From CAYPXJ01 sp964414595 (GTDB lineage Bacteria; Pseudomonadota; Alphaproteobacteria; Rickettsiales; CAIJLX01): a stretch of DNA of 62,913 nt. The stretch lies in contig CAYPXJ010000006.1 in NCBI GenBank assembly GCA_964414595.1, positions 1 to 62,913 on the forward strand. Direction: 5' to 3'. A model generated the notes under the pieces. The model saw nothing but the letters and a program-made list of their open reading frames with translations. It made no database searches and had not been told where the DNA came from. A program made the position numbers and the translations under genes. Shown here one piece after another: positions 35,711 to 44,553 of this stretch; position 1 is the stretch's first letter, and each line of letters starts with the position of its first letter.

Positions 35711-36928
35711 TTAAAGCCCGAGCAATAACCGACGCGGATCTTCAATCGCTTCCTTCACGCGCACTAGGAACGAAACCGCCTCGCGGCCGTCGATAATGCG
35801 GTGGTCGTAGGAAAGCGCGATATACATCATGTCGCGCGCTTTGATCGAGCCGTCCGGCATCACCATCGCGCGTTTCATCGTTTTATGCATGCCGAGAATC
35901 CCCGATTGCGGCGGGTTGATAATCGGCGTCGACATCAGCGAACCATAGACGCCGCCGTTCGAAATCGTGAACGTACCGCCGGCGAGTTCCGACATTTCGA
36001 GTTTGCCGTCGCGCGCGCGTTTGCCGAAATCGTTGATAGCACCTTCGATGCCCGCCACGGAAAGCTGGTCTGCGTCGCGCAGCACCGGCACCACAAGGCC
36101 CTGCGGCGTACCAACCGCCACACCAATATGGTAGTAATTTTTATAGACGATTTCATCGCCATCGATTTCCGCATTCACCGCCGGGAATTCCTGCAGCGCG
36201 TTGATCGCGGCTTTCACGAAAAAGCTCATGAAACCGAGCTTGATGCCGTGTTTTTTCTCGAACGTATCTTTATATTCATTACGGAATGCGATGAGGTCCG
36301 TCATATCCACTTCGTTAAAGGTGGTGAGAATCGCCGCTGTGTTTTGCGATTCTTTCAAACGGCGCGCAATCACCTGACGCAGTTTGCTCATCTTCACGCG
36401 TTCTTCGCGCGCGCCTTCATCTGCCGTTGCCGCACCCGGAACGCGCGGAGCCGCGCCACCCGTTTTCACATCTTGTTTCGTGAATCTACCATCTTTGCCG
36501 GAGCCGGAGCCTTGACCACCGAAGCCAGCTTCCGCCGCAGTTTTACGCACCGCCGGGCCGGAGGCCGCGAGCGCAGGCGATTGTTGCGGCCCAGCTTTCG
36601 GCGCTGGAGCGGGAGAAGCCGCTTTTGCCGGAGCGGCAGGTGCTGCCGCTTGCTTTTGATTATTATTGGCGGCGGGTGCGCCTTTTGCGTCCGTATCAAT
36701 CACACCGAGCAATGCGCCAACGCTGACGCTGCCGCCTTTATCCACTTTGATTTCCTTGAGTGCGCCATCTGCCGGCGCGCTGACTTCGAGCGTCACCTTG
36801 TCGGTTTCCAGCTCCACGAGTATTTCGTCTTTTTTCACCGCTTCGCCGGCTTTTTTAAACCATTTGGCAACGGTGGCTTCGCTCACCGATTCGCCCAGCT
36901 GCGGGGTTTTGATTTCTGCTATGGCCAT
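35711..36928 (-). CDS. sucB: Dihydrolipoyllysine succinyltransferase (E2 of 2-oxoglutarate dehydrogenase)
   Basis: 405 residues. The N-terminal lipoyl domain carries the lipoylated Lys in VELETDKVTLEV (about 40-50). A Pro/Ala-rich linker (80-115) is followed by the E3-binding domain (SPALAASGPAVRKTAAEAG, 116-134, with some Gly/Ser-rich divergence). The catalytic domain ends in LSYDHRIIDGREAVSFL, with His and Asp of the active site. It transfers succinyl to CoA. A good Shine-Dalgarno (AGGGAGAG) precedes the ATG. It follows sucA across 194 bp that hold a long palindrome. Confidence 0.96.
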   Translation of the reverse strand: MAIAEIKTPQLGESVSEATVAKWFKKAGEAVKKDEILVELETDKVTLEVSAPADGALKEIKVDKGGSVSVGALLGVIDTDAKGAPAANNNQKQAAAPAAPAKAASPAPAPKAGPQQSPALAASGPAVRKTAAEAGFGGQGSGSGKDGRFTKQDVKTGGAAPRVPGAATADEGAREERVKMSKLRQVIARRLKESQNTAAILTTFNEVDMTDLIAFRNEYKDTFEKKHGIKLGFMSFFVKAAINALQEFPAVNAEIDGDEIVYKNYYHIGVAVGTPQGLVVPVLRDADQLSVAGIEGAINDFGKRARDGKLEMSELAGGTFTISNGGVYGSLMSTPIINPPQSGILGMHKTMKRAMVMPDGSIKARDMMYIALSYDHRIIDGREAVSFLVRVKEAIEDPRRLLLGL

Positions 36929-37002
36929 AAATTCTCTCCCTCTTACCGAGTACTTTTAAGCGTTTTCAGGATTTTTTCAATCAAGGTTTTAAACTTATCA
37001 AA

Positions 37003-37120
37003 ATTCGCTGGCTTATGCCAAATGCGCAGAAGTTTTGAGCACCGCAGCGTAAGCGTACATATTCGGTACGTGCGCAGCGGAGCGCAAAAACTTCAAGTAA
37101 GTTGGCCAAGCCAGTAGAAT
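37003..37120. repeat. 118-bp imperfect palindrome between sucA and sucB
   Basis: Matching arm segments, outside in: ATTC/GAAT, CTGGCTT/AAGCCAG, CCAA/TTGG, GAAGTTTT/AAAACTTC, then CGC-rich pieces, to the apex GTAC-atattcg-GTAC near 37055-37069. It lies between the sucA stop (37123) and sucB start (36928). The length and the GTAC apex are like the element at 33419-33540. The rest of the 194-bp spacer has only the sucB leader. Confidence 0.7.
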
Positions 37121-37122
37121 GT

Positions 37123-39996
37123 TCATGATAAAGCCTCATTGATGAGCGCATTCTGCTCGGCTGTATGCAATTTCATATAACCTGCGGCAGGTGAAGCGGC
37201 GGCGCGGCGGCCAACATAGCCGGGGCGGCTATATTGATGGCCGATTTTGATCAGCACCTCTTCCAGGCGCGGGTCGACAAAATCCCACCCGCCCATATTC
37301 TTCGGCTCTTCCTGGCACCAGAAGACTTCCGCGTTTTTATATTGCTTGATAGCCTCGCCTAAACGCTCACCCGGGAAGGGGTAAAATTGTTCCAGACGAA
37401 TCAACGCCACATCTTCAATCTTTTTGTCCGCACGGGCTTGGTAGAGGTCGTAATAGACTTTACCACTGCAAATCACGACGCGGCGTACTTTTGCGGCCGG
37501 AGCAATCTTATCAATTTCAGGAATTACTTTTTGGAATTTGGTTCCCTTCTCCATCATTTTGAGAGACGAGACGGCAAGCTTATGACGCAGAAGGGATTTC
37601 GGCGTCATCAAAATGAGAGGCTTACGGAACTTGCGCAGCATCTGGCGGCGCAGGATATGGAAATAATTCGCCGGAGTGGTGCAATTCGCCACCTGAATAT
37701 TGTCTTCCGCGCAGGATTGCAGGAAACGCTCCACACGGCCCGAACTATGCTCTGGCCCCTGGCCTTCATAGCCATGCGGCAGCAGCATCACGAGGCCACT
37801 CATGCGCAGCCACTTCACCTCGCCGGAGGTAATGAACTGGTCGATCATTACCTGCGCGCCATTGACGAAATCGCCGAACTGGCCTTCCCAGAGCACGAGC
37901 GTTTTCGGCTCGGCCAAACTATACCCATACTCAAAACCCAGCACCGCAAATTCGGAGAGGTTCGAATTAATCACCTCATATTGCGCCTGGTTTTTCGAAA
38001 TATTATTGAGCGGAATATATTTTTCCTCCGACTCCTGATCTTTGAGCACGGAATGGCGCTGCGAGAATGTACCGCGCGCGCTATCCTGACCGGAAAGCCG
38101 CACCGCATACCCTTCATCGAGCAGCGTACCAAACGCAAGCGCTTCGGCGGTGGCCCAATCAATCCCCTCGCCGGTCTTGATCATCTGCTGTTTTGCTTCG
38201 AGCTGACGAATAATTTTCGTATGCACATTCACATTTTCCGGCACACGCGAAATCGCTTCACCCACGCGCTTCAATGTTTTGATATCGACGCTGGTATCAA
38301 TCGATTCCTTCACCACGTCCTTGGGTTTTTCAAAACCCATCCATTTGCCTTCGAGCCAGTCGGCTTTGTTGGGTTTATAATTTTGCGCGGCCTGGTGTTC
38401 TTTTTCGAGATAATTATGCCAATCCTGTTTTTTCTGATCGTAACCTTCTTGGCTGATAACGCCCTCGCCAATCAGGCGCGATGCATAGACTTCGCGCGGC
38501 GTTTGGTGTTGGCCGATTTTTTCATACATCAAAGGCTGCGTAAACGTCGGCTCGTCGCCTTCGTTATGGCCGTGGCGGCGATAGCAAACGATATCAATCA
38601 CCACATCTTTCTTGAATTTCTGGCGGTATTCCGCTGCGATGCGAGCAGCATGCACGACGGCTTCCGGGTCGTCACCGTTCACGTGGAAAATCGGCGCCTC
38701 AACAATTTTACCCACGTCCGTACAATAAGGCGAGAGACGCGCGTTTTGCGGGTTGGTGGTAAAACCAATCTGGTTATTCACGACGATATGAATCGTGCCA
38801 CCAGTGCTATAGCCTTTGAGGTCGGAGAGCGCATGCGTTTCCGCCACTACGCCCTGGCCCGCATAGGCTGCATCACCATGCAGCAAAATGCCCATGACGG
38901 TTGCGCGTTCGGTATCTTTACGCTGATCCTGTTTCGCGCGCACTTTGCCCGCCACAACCGGGTTCACCGCTTCCAAATGCGAAGGGTTAGCGGTCAGCGA
39001 CAAATGCACCGAAATGCCATTGCCGAGATCGCGGTCGGATGATGTACCCAAGTGGTATTTCACGTCGCCGGAAATGCGCAAATCTTCCGGATGCGCCAGA
39101 TTGCCCTGGAATTCGGAAAGCATCGCAGCGTACGGTTTGCCCATGAATGCGGTGAGTACGTTCAAGCGACCGCGGTGCGGCATACCGAGAACAATCTCGC
39201 GCACGCCGAGTTGCGATGACGTATCGAGCACCTGTTCCAGCGCGGGAATCAAGCTCTCCGCACCTTCGATCGAAAAACGTTTCGTGCCCGGAAATTTCAC
39301 ATGCAGAAATTGCTCGAAACCTTCCACTTTGACCATGTCATCGAGGATATGCAGCTTCTGATCGGCGCGCAGATTTGCACTGCCGCGCGATTCTTCAATC
39401 TCCGCTTCCAGCCAGGTTTTCTGCTCAAGATTGGTGATGTGATTCATCTCCACAGCCATGGTACCGCAGTAGGTTTGCTGAAGTGCAGCGAGCAAATCGC
39501 GCAGCGTCGCATTTTCAAAACCCAAGATACCGCCGATATACATTTCGCGGTCATAATCTTCGTCACTGAAGCCGTAGAAGCTGGGGTCGAGTTCGGGATG
39601 CGGTTCGTATTTGGTAAGGCCAAGCGGATCGAGATTGGAAAGCAAATGGCCGCGAATTCGATAGGCGCGAATAAGCTGATGCGCACGCACGGAATCATAA
39701 GCGGCGCTTTCGCCGGCGCTTTCCTGCGTACCTGGTTTTGCGACATTATTGTTTGCCGCTTTTTTATCTTCCGGCGAAGTATAACCCACCACCTGCGAAC
39801 GGTGATTCGCCCAGCTACCGCCTTCGAAATCCGATAGCAGCGCTTTCAAATCATCGCCGACGCTTTTGAAAAAAGCCTGCCACTCTGCACTCACCGCATT
39901 TGGGTTCTGCAGGTATTTTTGATACAGCTCCTGAATGAAGGTGCTGTTGGCACCAAAAAGATAAGACGATTTACGAAATTCTGCGGCGTTGCTCAT
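37123..39996 (-). CDS. sucA: 2-oxoglutarate dehydrogenase E1 component
   Basis: 957 residues, thiamine-diphosphate enzyme that decarboxylates 2-oxoglutarate in the TCA cycle. The N-terminal E2-binding segment (SSYLFGANSTFIQELYQ, 10-26), GMPHRGRLNVL near 260, the ThDP motif HGDAAYAGQGVV near 365 and VNNQIGFTTNP near 400 are visible. LPHGYEGQGPEHSSGR lies near 730 and the C-terminal EEPKNMGGW near 895. Length and motifs are normal. It receives the 2-oxoglutarate produced by the YdiJ step. Confidence 0.98.
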   Translation of the reverse strand: MSNAAEFRKSSYLFGANSTFIQELYQKYLQNPNAVSAEWQAFFKSVGDDLKALLSDFEGGSWANHRSQVVGYTSPEDKKAANNNVAKPGTQESAGESAAYDSVRAHQLIRAYRIRGHLLSNLDPLGLTKYEPHPELDPSFYGFSDEDYDREMYIGGILGFENATLRDLLAALQQTYCGTMAVEMNHITNLEQKTWLEAEIEESRGSANLRADQKLHILDDMVKVEGFEQFLHVKFPGTKRFSIEGAESLIPALEQVLDTSSQLGVREIVLGMPHRGRLNVLTAFMGKPYAAMLSEFQGNLAHPEDLRISGDVKYHLGTSSDRDLGNGISVHLSLTANPSHLEAVNPVVAGKVRAKQDQRKDTERATVMGILLHGDAAYAGQGVVAETHALSDLKGYSTGGTIHIVVNNQIGFTTNPQNARLSPYCTDVGKIVEAPIFHVNGDDPEAVVHAARIAAEYRQKFKKDVVIDIVCYRRHGHNEGDEPTFTQPLMYEKIGQHQTPREVYASRLIGEGVISQEGYDQKKQDWHNYLEKEHQAAQNYKPNKADWLEGKWMGFEKPKDVVKESIDTSVDIKTLKRVGEAISRVPENVNVHTKIIRQLEAKQQMIKTGEGIDWATAEALAFGTLLDEGYAVRLSGQDSARGTFSQRHSVLKDQESEEKYIPLNNISKNQAQYEVINSNLSEFAVLGFEYGYSLAEPKTLVLWEGQFGDFVNGAQVMIDQFITSGEVKWLRMSGLVMLLPHGYEGQGPEHSSGRVERFLQSCAEDNIQVANCTTPANYFHILRRQMLRKFRKPLILMTPKSLLRHKLAVSSLKMMEKGTKFQKVIPEIDKIAPAAKVRRVVICSGKVYYDLYQARADKKIEDVALIRLEQFYPFPGERLGEAIKQYKNAEVFWCQEEPKNMGGWDFVDPRLEEVLIKIGHQYSRPGYVGRRAAASPAAGYMKLHTAEQNALINEALS

Positions 39997-40080
39997 AAAG
40001 GCCTCCGATAGCTAGGTATAGTCGTTTTCCTGGTTATACTCAAGAATGGCGCGGATTTTCTATATAGGTTCAGCGCAAAA

Positions 40081-40959
40081 TCAAGCCGCTTTCAGCACCT
40101 GCAGCATGGTTTTGCCGAGTTCTGCTGGGGAGTCAGAAACGGTGATACCGGCCGAGCGCATTGCTTCGATTTTGCTTTCCGCACCGCCCTTGCCGCCGGC
40201 GACAATCGCGCCCGCGTGGCCCATGCGGCGGCCCGGAGGCGCCGTACGGCCGGCGATAAAGCCCACCATTGGCTTTTTCACACGGCTGGATTTGATGAAT
40301 TCGGCTGCTTCTTCTTCTGCGCTGCCGCCGATTTCGCCAATCATAATAATGGCTTCGGTTTCCGGATCCTCCAGGAAAAGTTCGAGTACATCAATAAATT
40401 CTGTGCCTTTCACCGGGTCGCCGCCGATACCCACGCAAGTCGTCTGGCCGAGACCAGCGTCGGTGGTTTGTTTCACCGCTTCGTAGGTCAGCGTGCCGGA
40501 GCGCGAGACGATTCCCACTTTGCCTTTTTTATGAATATGGCCGGGCATAATGCCAATTTTGCATTCGTCCGGCGTAATCACACCCGGGCAATTTGGGCCG
40601 ATGAGACGTGTTTTCGAGCCAATAAGTGCGCGTTTCACTTTCACCATATCGAGCACCGGAATACCTTCAGTGATGCAGATGACCAGTTCAATTTGCGCGT
40701 CGATGGCTTCCAGAATCGCATCCGCGGCGAACGGCGGCGGAACATAAATCACGCTGGCATTTGCGCCGGTTCGGTCGCGCGCTTCTTCCACCGTGTTGTA
40801 CACCGGTAAATCCAAATGTTTTGTGCCACCTTTACCCGGCGTTACGCCGCCCACCATTTTGGTGCCGTACGCAAGCGCCTGCTCGGAATGGTAGGTGCCT
40901 TCTTTGCCGGTAAAACCCTGGCAGATGACTTTTGTTCTTTTGTTAATGAGTACGCTCAC
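40081..40959 (-). CDS. sucD: Succinyl-CoA synthetase alpha subunit
   Basis: 292 residues. Pairs with SucC to make succinate and ATP (or GTP) from succinyl-CoA. The CoA-binding Rossmann part begins with VICQGFTGKEGTYH (11-24), and SRSGTLTYEA is at 152-161. The phosphorylated His is His248 in APPGRRMGHAGAI. It is 21 bp downstream of sucC and 84 bp upstream of sucA. Confidence 0.98.
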   Translation of the reverse strand: MSVLINKRTKVICQGFTGKEGTYHSEQALAYGTKMVGGVTPGKGGTKHLDLPVYNTVEEARDRTGANASVIYVPPPFAADAILEAIDAQIELVICITEGIPVLDMVKVKRALIGSKTRLIGPNCPGVITPDECKIGIMPGHIHKKGKVGIVSRSGTLTYEAVKQTTDAGLGQTTCVGIGGDPVKGTEFIDVLELFLEDPETEAIIMIGEIGGSAEEEAAEFIKSSRVKKPMVGFIAGRTAPPGRRMGHAGAIVAGGKGGAESKIEAMRSAGITVSDSPAELGKTMLQVLKAA

Positions 40960-40980
40960 TGCTATCTCCCTAAATAATAA

Positions 40981-42153
40981 CTACGCGGCCTTTGCTTTCA
41001 GCGATTCCACTGCTTTTTGCGCGGCGTCACCGAGATCGTTGGCCGAAATAATGGCAAGGCCGGATTTTGCCAAAATATCCTTACCTTTTTGCACGTTCGT
41101 GCCCTCCAAACGTACGACGAGCGGCACTTTTAGTTCCAGCTCTTTCGCCGCGGCAACAATACCATCGGCAATCACGTCGCAGCGCATAATGCCGCCGAAG
41201 ATATTCACGAGAATTGCTTTCACGGCCGGGTCCGAGCAAATAATTTTGAACGCCTCGGTTACTTTTTCTTTCGTTGCACCGCCGCCGACATCAAGGAAGT
41301 TGGCTGGCTCCGCACCGTACAGTTTGATGATGTCCATCGTCGCCATGGCAAGGCCCGCGCCATTCACCATACAGCCGATATTACCATCCATTTTTACATA
41401 GTTCAGGCCGAATTCGGATGCCTGAATTTCAAGCGGCTCCTCTTCATCTTTATCGCGTAAGTCCATAATATCGGGATGGCGATAGAGTGCGTTACCGTCG
41501 AAATTAGCTTTTGCATCCAGCGCAATGAATTCGCCTTGTTTTGTGAAAACGAGCGGATTGATTTCGAGCTGGCTGGCGTCCATTTCAATAAATGCTTTGT
41601 AAAGCTTCGCCACAAACAGGCCGAAATGCTTAATCTGGTCACCTTGAAGCTCTAAGCCAAACGCCAGTTTGCGTGTATGATAGGCTTGCAAACCCGCCGC
41701 CGGGTCAATAGCGACGGTGATGATTTTTTCCGGGTGATTATGGGCGACTTCTTCAATATCCATGCCGCCTTCGGTAGAAGCAACGAACGTTACACGCGAG
41801 GTCAGCCGGTCAATAATCACGCTCAAGTAATATTCCTTGGCGATATCTGAACCTTGCTCCACATAGAGACGGCGCACAATGCGGCCTTCCGGGCCGGTTT
41901 GGTGCGTCACCAGTTTCATACCGAGAATATTTTTAGCTTCTCTTTCCACATCCTCTACGGATTTTACGACTTTGACGCCGCCCGCTTTACCGCGGCCACC
42001 GGCGTGAATTTGCGCCTTCACCACATAAATAGGCCCGGGCAGGGTTTGTGCCGCGCGCACGGCTTCAGCCACCGTGAATGCCTGGGCGCCTTGCGGAACG
42101 GGCACGCCGAATTTTTTCAAAAGCTGTTTGGCTTGGTATTCATGAATATTCAT
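40981..42153 (-). CDS. sucC: Succinyl-CoA synthetase beta subunit
   Basis: 390 residues, ATP-grasp subunit of succinyl-CoA synthetase. N-terminal MNIHEYQAKQLLKKFGVPVP is the family signature, AQIHAGGRGKAGGVK near 46-60 binds nucleotide, VNGAGLAMATMD near 265 and LVRLEGTNVQKGKDIL near 350 are typical. In other alphaproteobacteria mdh lies directly upstream; here two opposite-strand genes (42295-43543) intervene, so sucC must have its own promoter in 42154-42294. Confidence 0.98.
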   Translation of the reverse strand: MNIHEYQAKQLLKKFGVPVPQGAQAFTVAEAVRAAQTLPGPIYVVKAQIHAGGRGKAGGVKVVKSVEDVEREAKNILGMKLVTHQTGPEGRIVRRLYVEQGSDIAKEYYLSVIIDRLTSRVTFVASTEGGMDIEEVAHNHPEKIITVAIDPAAGLQAYHTRKLAFGLELQGDQIKHFGLFVAKLYKAFIEMDASQLEINPLVFTKQGEFIALDAKANFDGNALYRHPDIMDLRDKDEEEPLEIQASEFGLNYVKMDGNIGCMVNGAGLAMATMDIIKLYGAEPANFLDVGGGATKEKVTEAFKIICSDPAVKAILVNIFGGIMRCDVIADGIVAAAKELELKVPLVVRLEGTNVQKGKDILAKSGLAIISANDLGDAAQKAVESLKAKAA

Positions 42154-42253
42154 GTAAAGAACTCCTCAAGAGTAGGCGGGAAAGTCGATTTTTATACCAC
42201 AGCAGCTTGATACGCAATGGAAAATGGGTGCGGCGACCGCATCCATTTTTCAA

Positions 42254-42271
42254 CTGTCACGAATCCGTCAC
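42254..42271 (+). promoter_or_regulatory. Pho-box-like direct repeat upstream of the 202-aa membrane protein
   Basis: CTGTCAC (42254-42260) and CCGTCAC (42265-42271) are in register at 11 bp with a 4-bp AT-rich spacer, the layout of the PhoB-binding Pho box (CTGTCAT-N4-CTGTCAT). CTGTTAC follows at 42278-42284, slightly out of phase. The repeat ends 23 bp before the ATG at 42295, which has no Shine-Dalgarno, so a leaderless message is possible. Confidence 0.5.
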
Positions 42272-42294
42272 ATTTCTCTGTTACCATCCCTCTC

Positions 42295-42903
42295 ATGGAC
42301 GAAGTTTCGCTAGTAAAACAAAACGTGCAAGGCCTCAAAAACTGGGAGAAAGACCGGTTAAAGGATATTGCTATTAAATTCACACTGGGTGTTCCCATCT
42401 CAGCTTTTGCGACGACGGCGCTTTATAGCGGTATCGGCGCGGTAACCTTGGGTACGCTTTCGCCCTTTACCTTGGCAACCATGGCCACGGTCGCCGTGGT
42501 TCCCCATATTGGAAATATTTTGAACCACGCGGCGGCAGATGTGCTGAATCCCGTGCTTTTTGAAGAGCGCAAAGATCATCTTAAAGCCAACGTATTAAAC
42601 CCCGTTTATTGGGGTAAGCGTATCAATAACACGGCCTGGACCTCTATTCTTCCTTCTGTAGCGTTTAACGTATTTCAAACTCAGGTTTTAGGCCGCGCGC
42701 TAGAACAAACCCTCTTTCTCACGCCAGGATTTGTGGGCGTTAACCTGGTTGCGGATACGATACGCGATTTTATTCAGCCCAAAATGCGTACCAAAAAGGG
42801 GGAGCCGTTGACGGAGCATGTGCAGATATTGAATAGTCTTCGCAGCATCCGGGATGTCGCTTATGCTAGACAGGACGTTCTTTATATGGCGCTAAGGGCC
42901 TGA
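42295..42903 (+). CDS. Unrecognised membrane protein, 202 aa, Pho-box preceded
   Basis: No family recognised. From ATG 42295 it has 202 residues: a charged 25-residue start (ENWEKDRLKDIAIK-like), hydrophobic segments about 29-52 and 55-72 (GAVTLGTLSPFTLATMATVAV), a central NHAAADVLNPVLFEERKDHL, a further pair of hydrophobic segments about 118-158, and a helical C-terminus. An in-frame ATG at 42217 would place the Pho-box-like repeats inside the gene, so I prefer 42295. It is divergent from sucC and codirectional with the 182-aa gene 91 bp downstream. Confidence 0.6.
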   Translation: MDEVSLVKQNVQGLKNWEKDRLKDIAIKFTLGVPISAFATTALYSGIGAVTLGTLSPFTLATMATVAVVPHIGNILNHAAADVLNPVLFEERKDHLKANVLNPVYWGKRINNTAWTSILPSVAFNVFQTQVLGRALEQTLFLTPGFVGVNLVADTIRDFIQPKMRTKKGEPLTEHVQILNSLRSIRDVAYARQDVLYMALRA

Positions 42904-42939
42904 TTTTACAAAGATTTTATCTGTTAAAATTATCTAAAA

Positions 42940-42957
42940 TTGTAACAAAATTGTAAC
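42940..42957 (+). promoter_or_regulatory. Pho-box-like direct repeat upstream of the 182-aa membrane protein
   Basis: TTGTAAC (42940-42946) and TTGTAAC (42951-42957) are identical 7-mers at 11-bp spacing with AAAA between them, as in alphaproteobacterial Pho boxes. A possible -10 TACATT lies about 10 bp further on, where PhoB-activated promoters have it. The ATG is at 42995. Confidence 0.5.
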
Positions 42958-42994
42958 AATTGCCTGCTACATTCACAGTAGAGGTATCATTCTT

Positions 42995-43543
42995 ATGACA
43001 ACGAATGGCGTGAGCAGAAGCAAAAGCACCTGGGTCGGTTGGATAGCCGAGCGCGCGCTCGATATCGGCGTCATGACTTATGCGCACGGGCTTTACGAAC
43101 ACCGAAGTGAGATTTTAACGGGCGGTATCGGAAAATTCGTATGGCCGACAAGTGCAACAACCATGGCGATTCTGGCAAGCACTGTCGGTGGTGCGATGGC
43201 AAATGCGATTGTTGGAAAAACACTGCGTCGCATGGGTGTTGAAACCTATCTTGATTACGAAAGCGATAATATCCATTTCAAAAATCCACTTTCCTACTTC
43301 GCGCATTACGCCGTGCGGGGTTTAGTACCGGCGAGTATTTTCGTTGCTTCAATGACCGCGTTAAGCCCTACCGCCGTTGCCTGGGCACCGCTGGTGTTCC
43401 TCTATTATGGTTCGGAAGGAATGGGCAATATGCTCAAACGCGCGGCAAAACCTGCGATTGATATTGTTCGCTATTTCTCCGGCTCATTACATGAAGCGCG
43501 CGAGTTAAACGGCGCGATGAACGCCGCATACGCTAAAGCTTAA
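42995..43543 (+). CDS. Unrecognised membrane protein, 182 aa, Pho-box preceded
   Basis: No family recognised. It has hydrophobic stretches about 13-32 (WIAERALDIGVMTYAHG), 41-72 (LTGGIGKFVWPTSATTMAIL then STVGGAMANAIVG) and 107-142 (GLVPASIFVASMTALSPTAV then LVFLYYG), with a charged middle (YLDYESDNIHFKNPLSYF) and an amphipathic C-terminus. A weak Shine-Dalgarno AGAGG precedes the ATG. It may be a distant relative of the 202-aa neighbour, as both have the same size and a central N-P-L/V pattern. The 3' end overlaps mdh by 11 bp, convergent. Confidence 0.6.
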   Translation: MTTNGVSRSKSTWVGWIAERALDIGVMTYAHGLYEHRSEILTGGIGKFVWPTSATTMAILASTVGGAMANAIVGKTLRRMGVETYLDYESDNIHFKNPLSYFAHYAVRGLVPASIFVASMTALSPTAVAWAPLVFLYYGSEGMGNMLKRAAKPAIDIVRYFSGSLHEARELNGAMNAAYAKA

Positions 43544-44480
43544 TCGCCTTCATCAAGCCTTTTACGGCGTCGACCGAGTTCTGGAACATTTTCTTCTCTT
43601 TTGCATCCAGCTTAATCTCAACGATTTTCTCCACGCCCTTGCCACCAATTACCACCGGCACGCCGACGTAAAGATTTTTCTGGCCGTATTCGCCGTCCAG
43701 ATAGGCCGCGCAAGGCAGCACGCGTTTTTTATCGCGTAAATAGGATTCCGCCATCGCGATTGCCGAAGATGCCGGCGCATAAAATGCTGAGCCGGTTTTG
43801 AGCAGGCCAACGATTTCCGCACCGCCATCGCGCGTACGCTGCACGATTTTATCGATGCGCGCTTTCGTGCTCCAACCCATTTTGATGAGATCGGGAACCG
43901 GAATGCCCGCAACCGTGGAATAACGCACCAGCGGCACCATCGTATCGCCATGGCCGCCGAGTACGAATGCGGTGACGTCTTCCACCGATACGCCGAATTC
44001 CTCGGCGAGGAAATGACGGAAGCGCGCCGAATCCAGAACGCCCGCCATGCCGACGACTTTTTCCGGTTTAATGCCGGAAACTTTTTGCATCACCGCCACC
44101 ATCGCGTCGAGCGGGTTGGTGATCACGATAACAAATGCGTCAGGCGCGTGTTTCTTAATGCCTTCGCCTACTTTTTTGATGATGTCCGTATTGATGTTCA
44201 AAAGATCATCACGGCTCATGCCGGGCTTGCGCGGCACACCGGCTGTTACAATCACCACATCAGCGCCTTTAATATCTTTATAATCGCTCGTGCCTTTGAA
44301 ATTGGAATCAAAACCATCTACCGGCGCGCTTTGCGCGATATCGAGGCCTTTGCCTTTGGGCAGACCATCGTTAATATCAAAAAGCACGACATCGCCGAGT
44401 TCCTTGAGGCCCACGAGATGAGCCAGTGTTCCACCAATATTACCCGCACCGACGAGTGCGATTTTCGCGCGTTTAGGCAT
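43533..44480 (-). CDS. mdh: Malate dehydrogenase (NAD, LDH-like type)
   Basis: 315 residues from ATG 44480, chosen because AGGAGG precedes it and KIALVGAGNIGG follows; an upstream ATG at 44618 would add an unrelated 46 residues. It oxidises malate to oxaloacetate in the TCA cycle. Motifs: NAD loop 6-17, NPLDAMVAVMQKVSG near 120-134, DSARFRHFLAEEFG near 148-161, and the catalytic His in LGGHGDTMVP near 176. Confidence 0.97.
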   Translation of the reverse strand: MPKRAKIALVGAGNIGGTLAHLVGLKELGDVVLFDINDGLPKGKGLDIAQSAPVDGFDSNFKGTSDYKDIKGADVVIVTAGVPRKPGMSRDDLLNINTDIIKKVGEGIKKHAPDAFVIVITNPLDAMVAVMQKVSGIKPEKVVGMAGVLDSARFRHFLAEEFGVSVEDVTAFVLGGHGDTMVPLVRYSTVAGIPVPDLIKMGWSTKARIDKIVQRTRDGGAEIVGLLKTGSAFYAPASSAIAMAESYLRDKKRVLPCAAYLDGEYGQKNLYVGVPVVIGGKGVEKIVEIKLDAKEKKMFQNSVDAVKGLMKAIKL

Positions 44481-44553
44481 GTATTTCCTCCTGAAGGTTA
44501 ACCGTCTTATGTGTATCGCAGCGCTGAGGAAAAAGAAATAAAAATCAAATTTC

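Noticed and set aside
35801..37117. 438-codon open frame on the plus strand
   Set aside because: Antisense to sucB and through the palindromic spacer; the His/Arg-rich product has no family features.
37387..39042. 551-codon open frame on the plus strand
   Set aside because: Lies wholly antisense to sucA, whose motifs are unmistakable; it is a shadow caused by codon bias.
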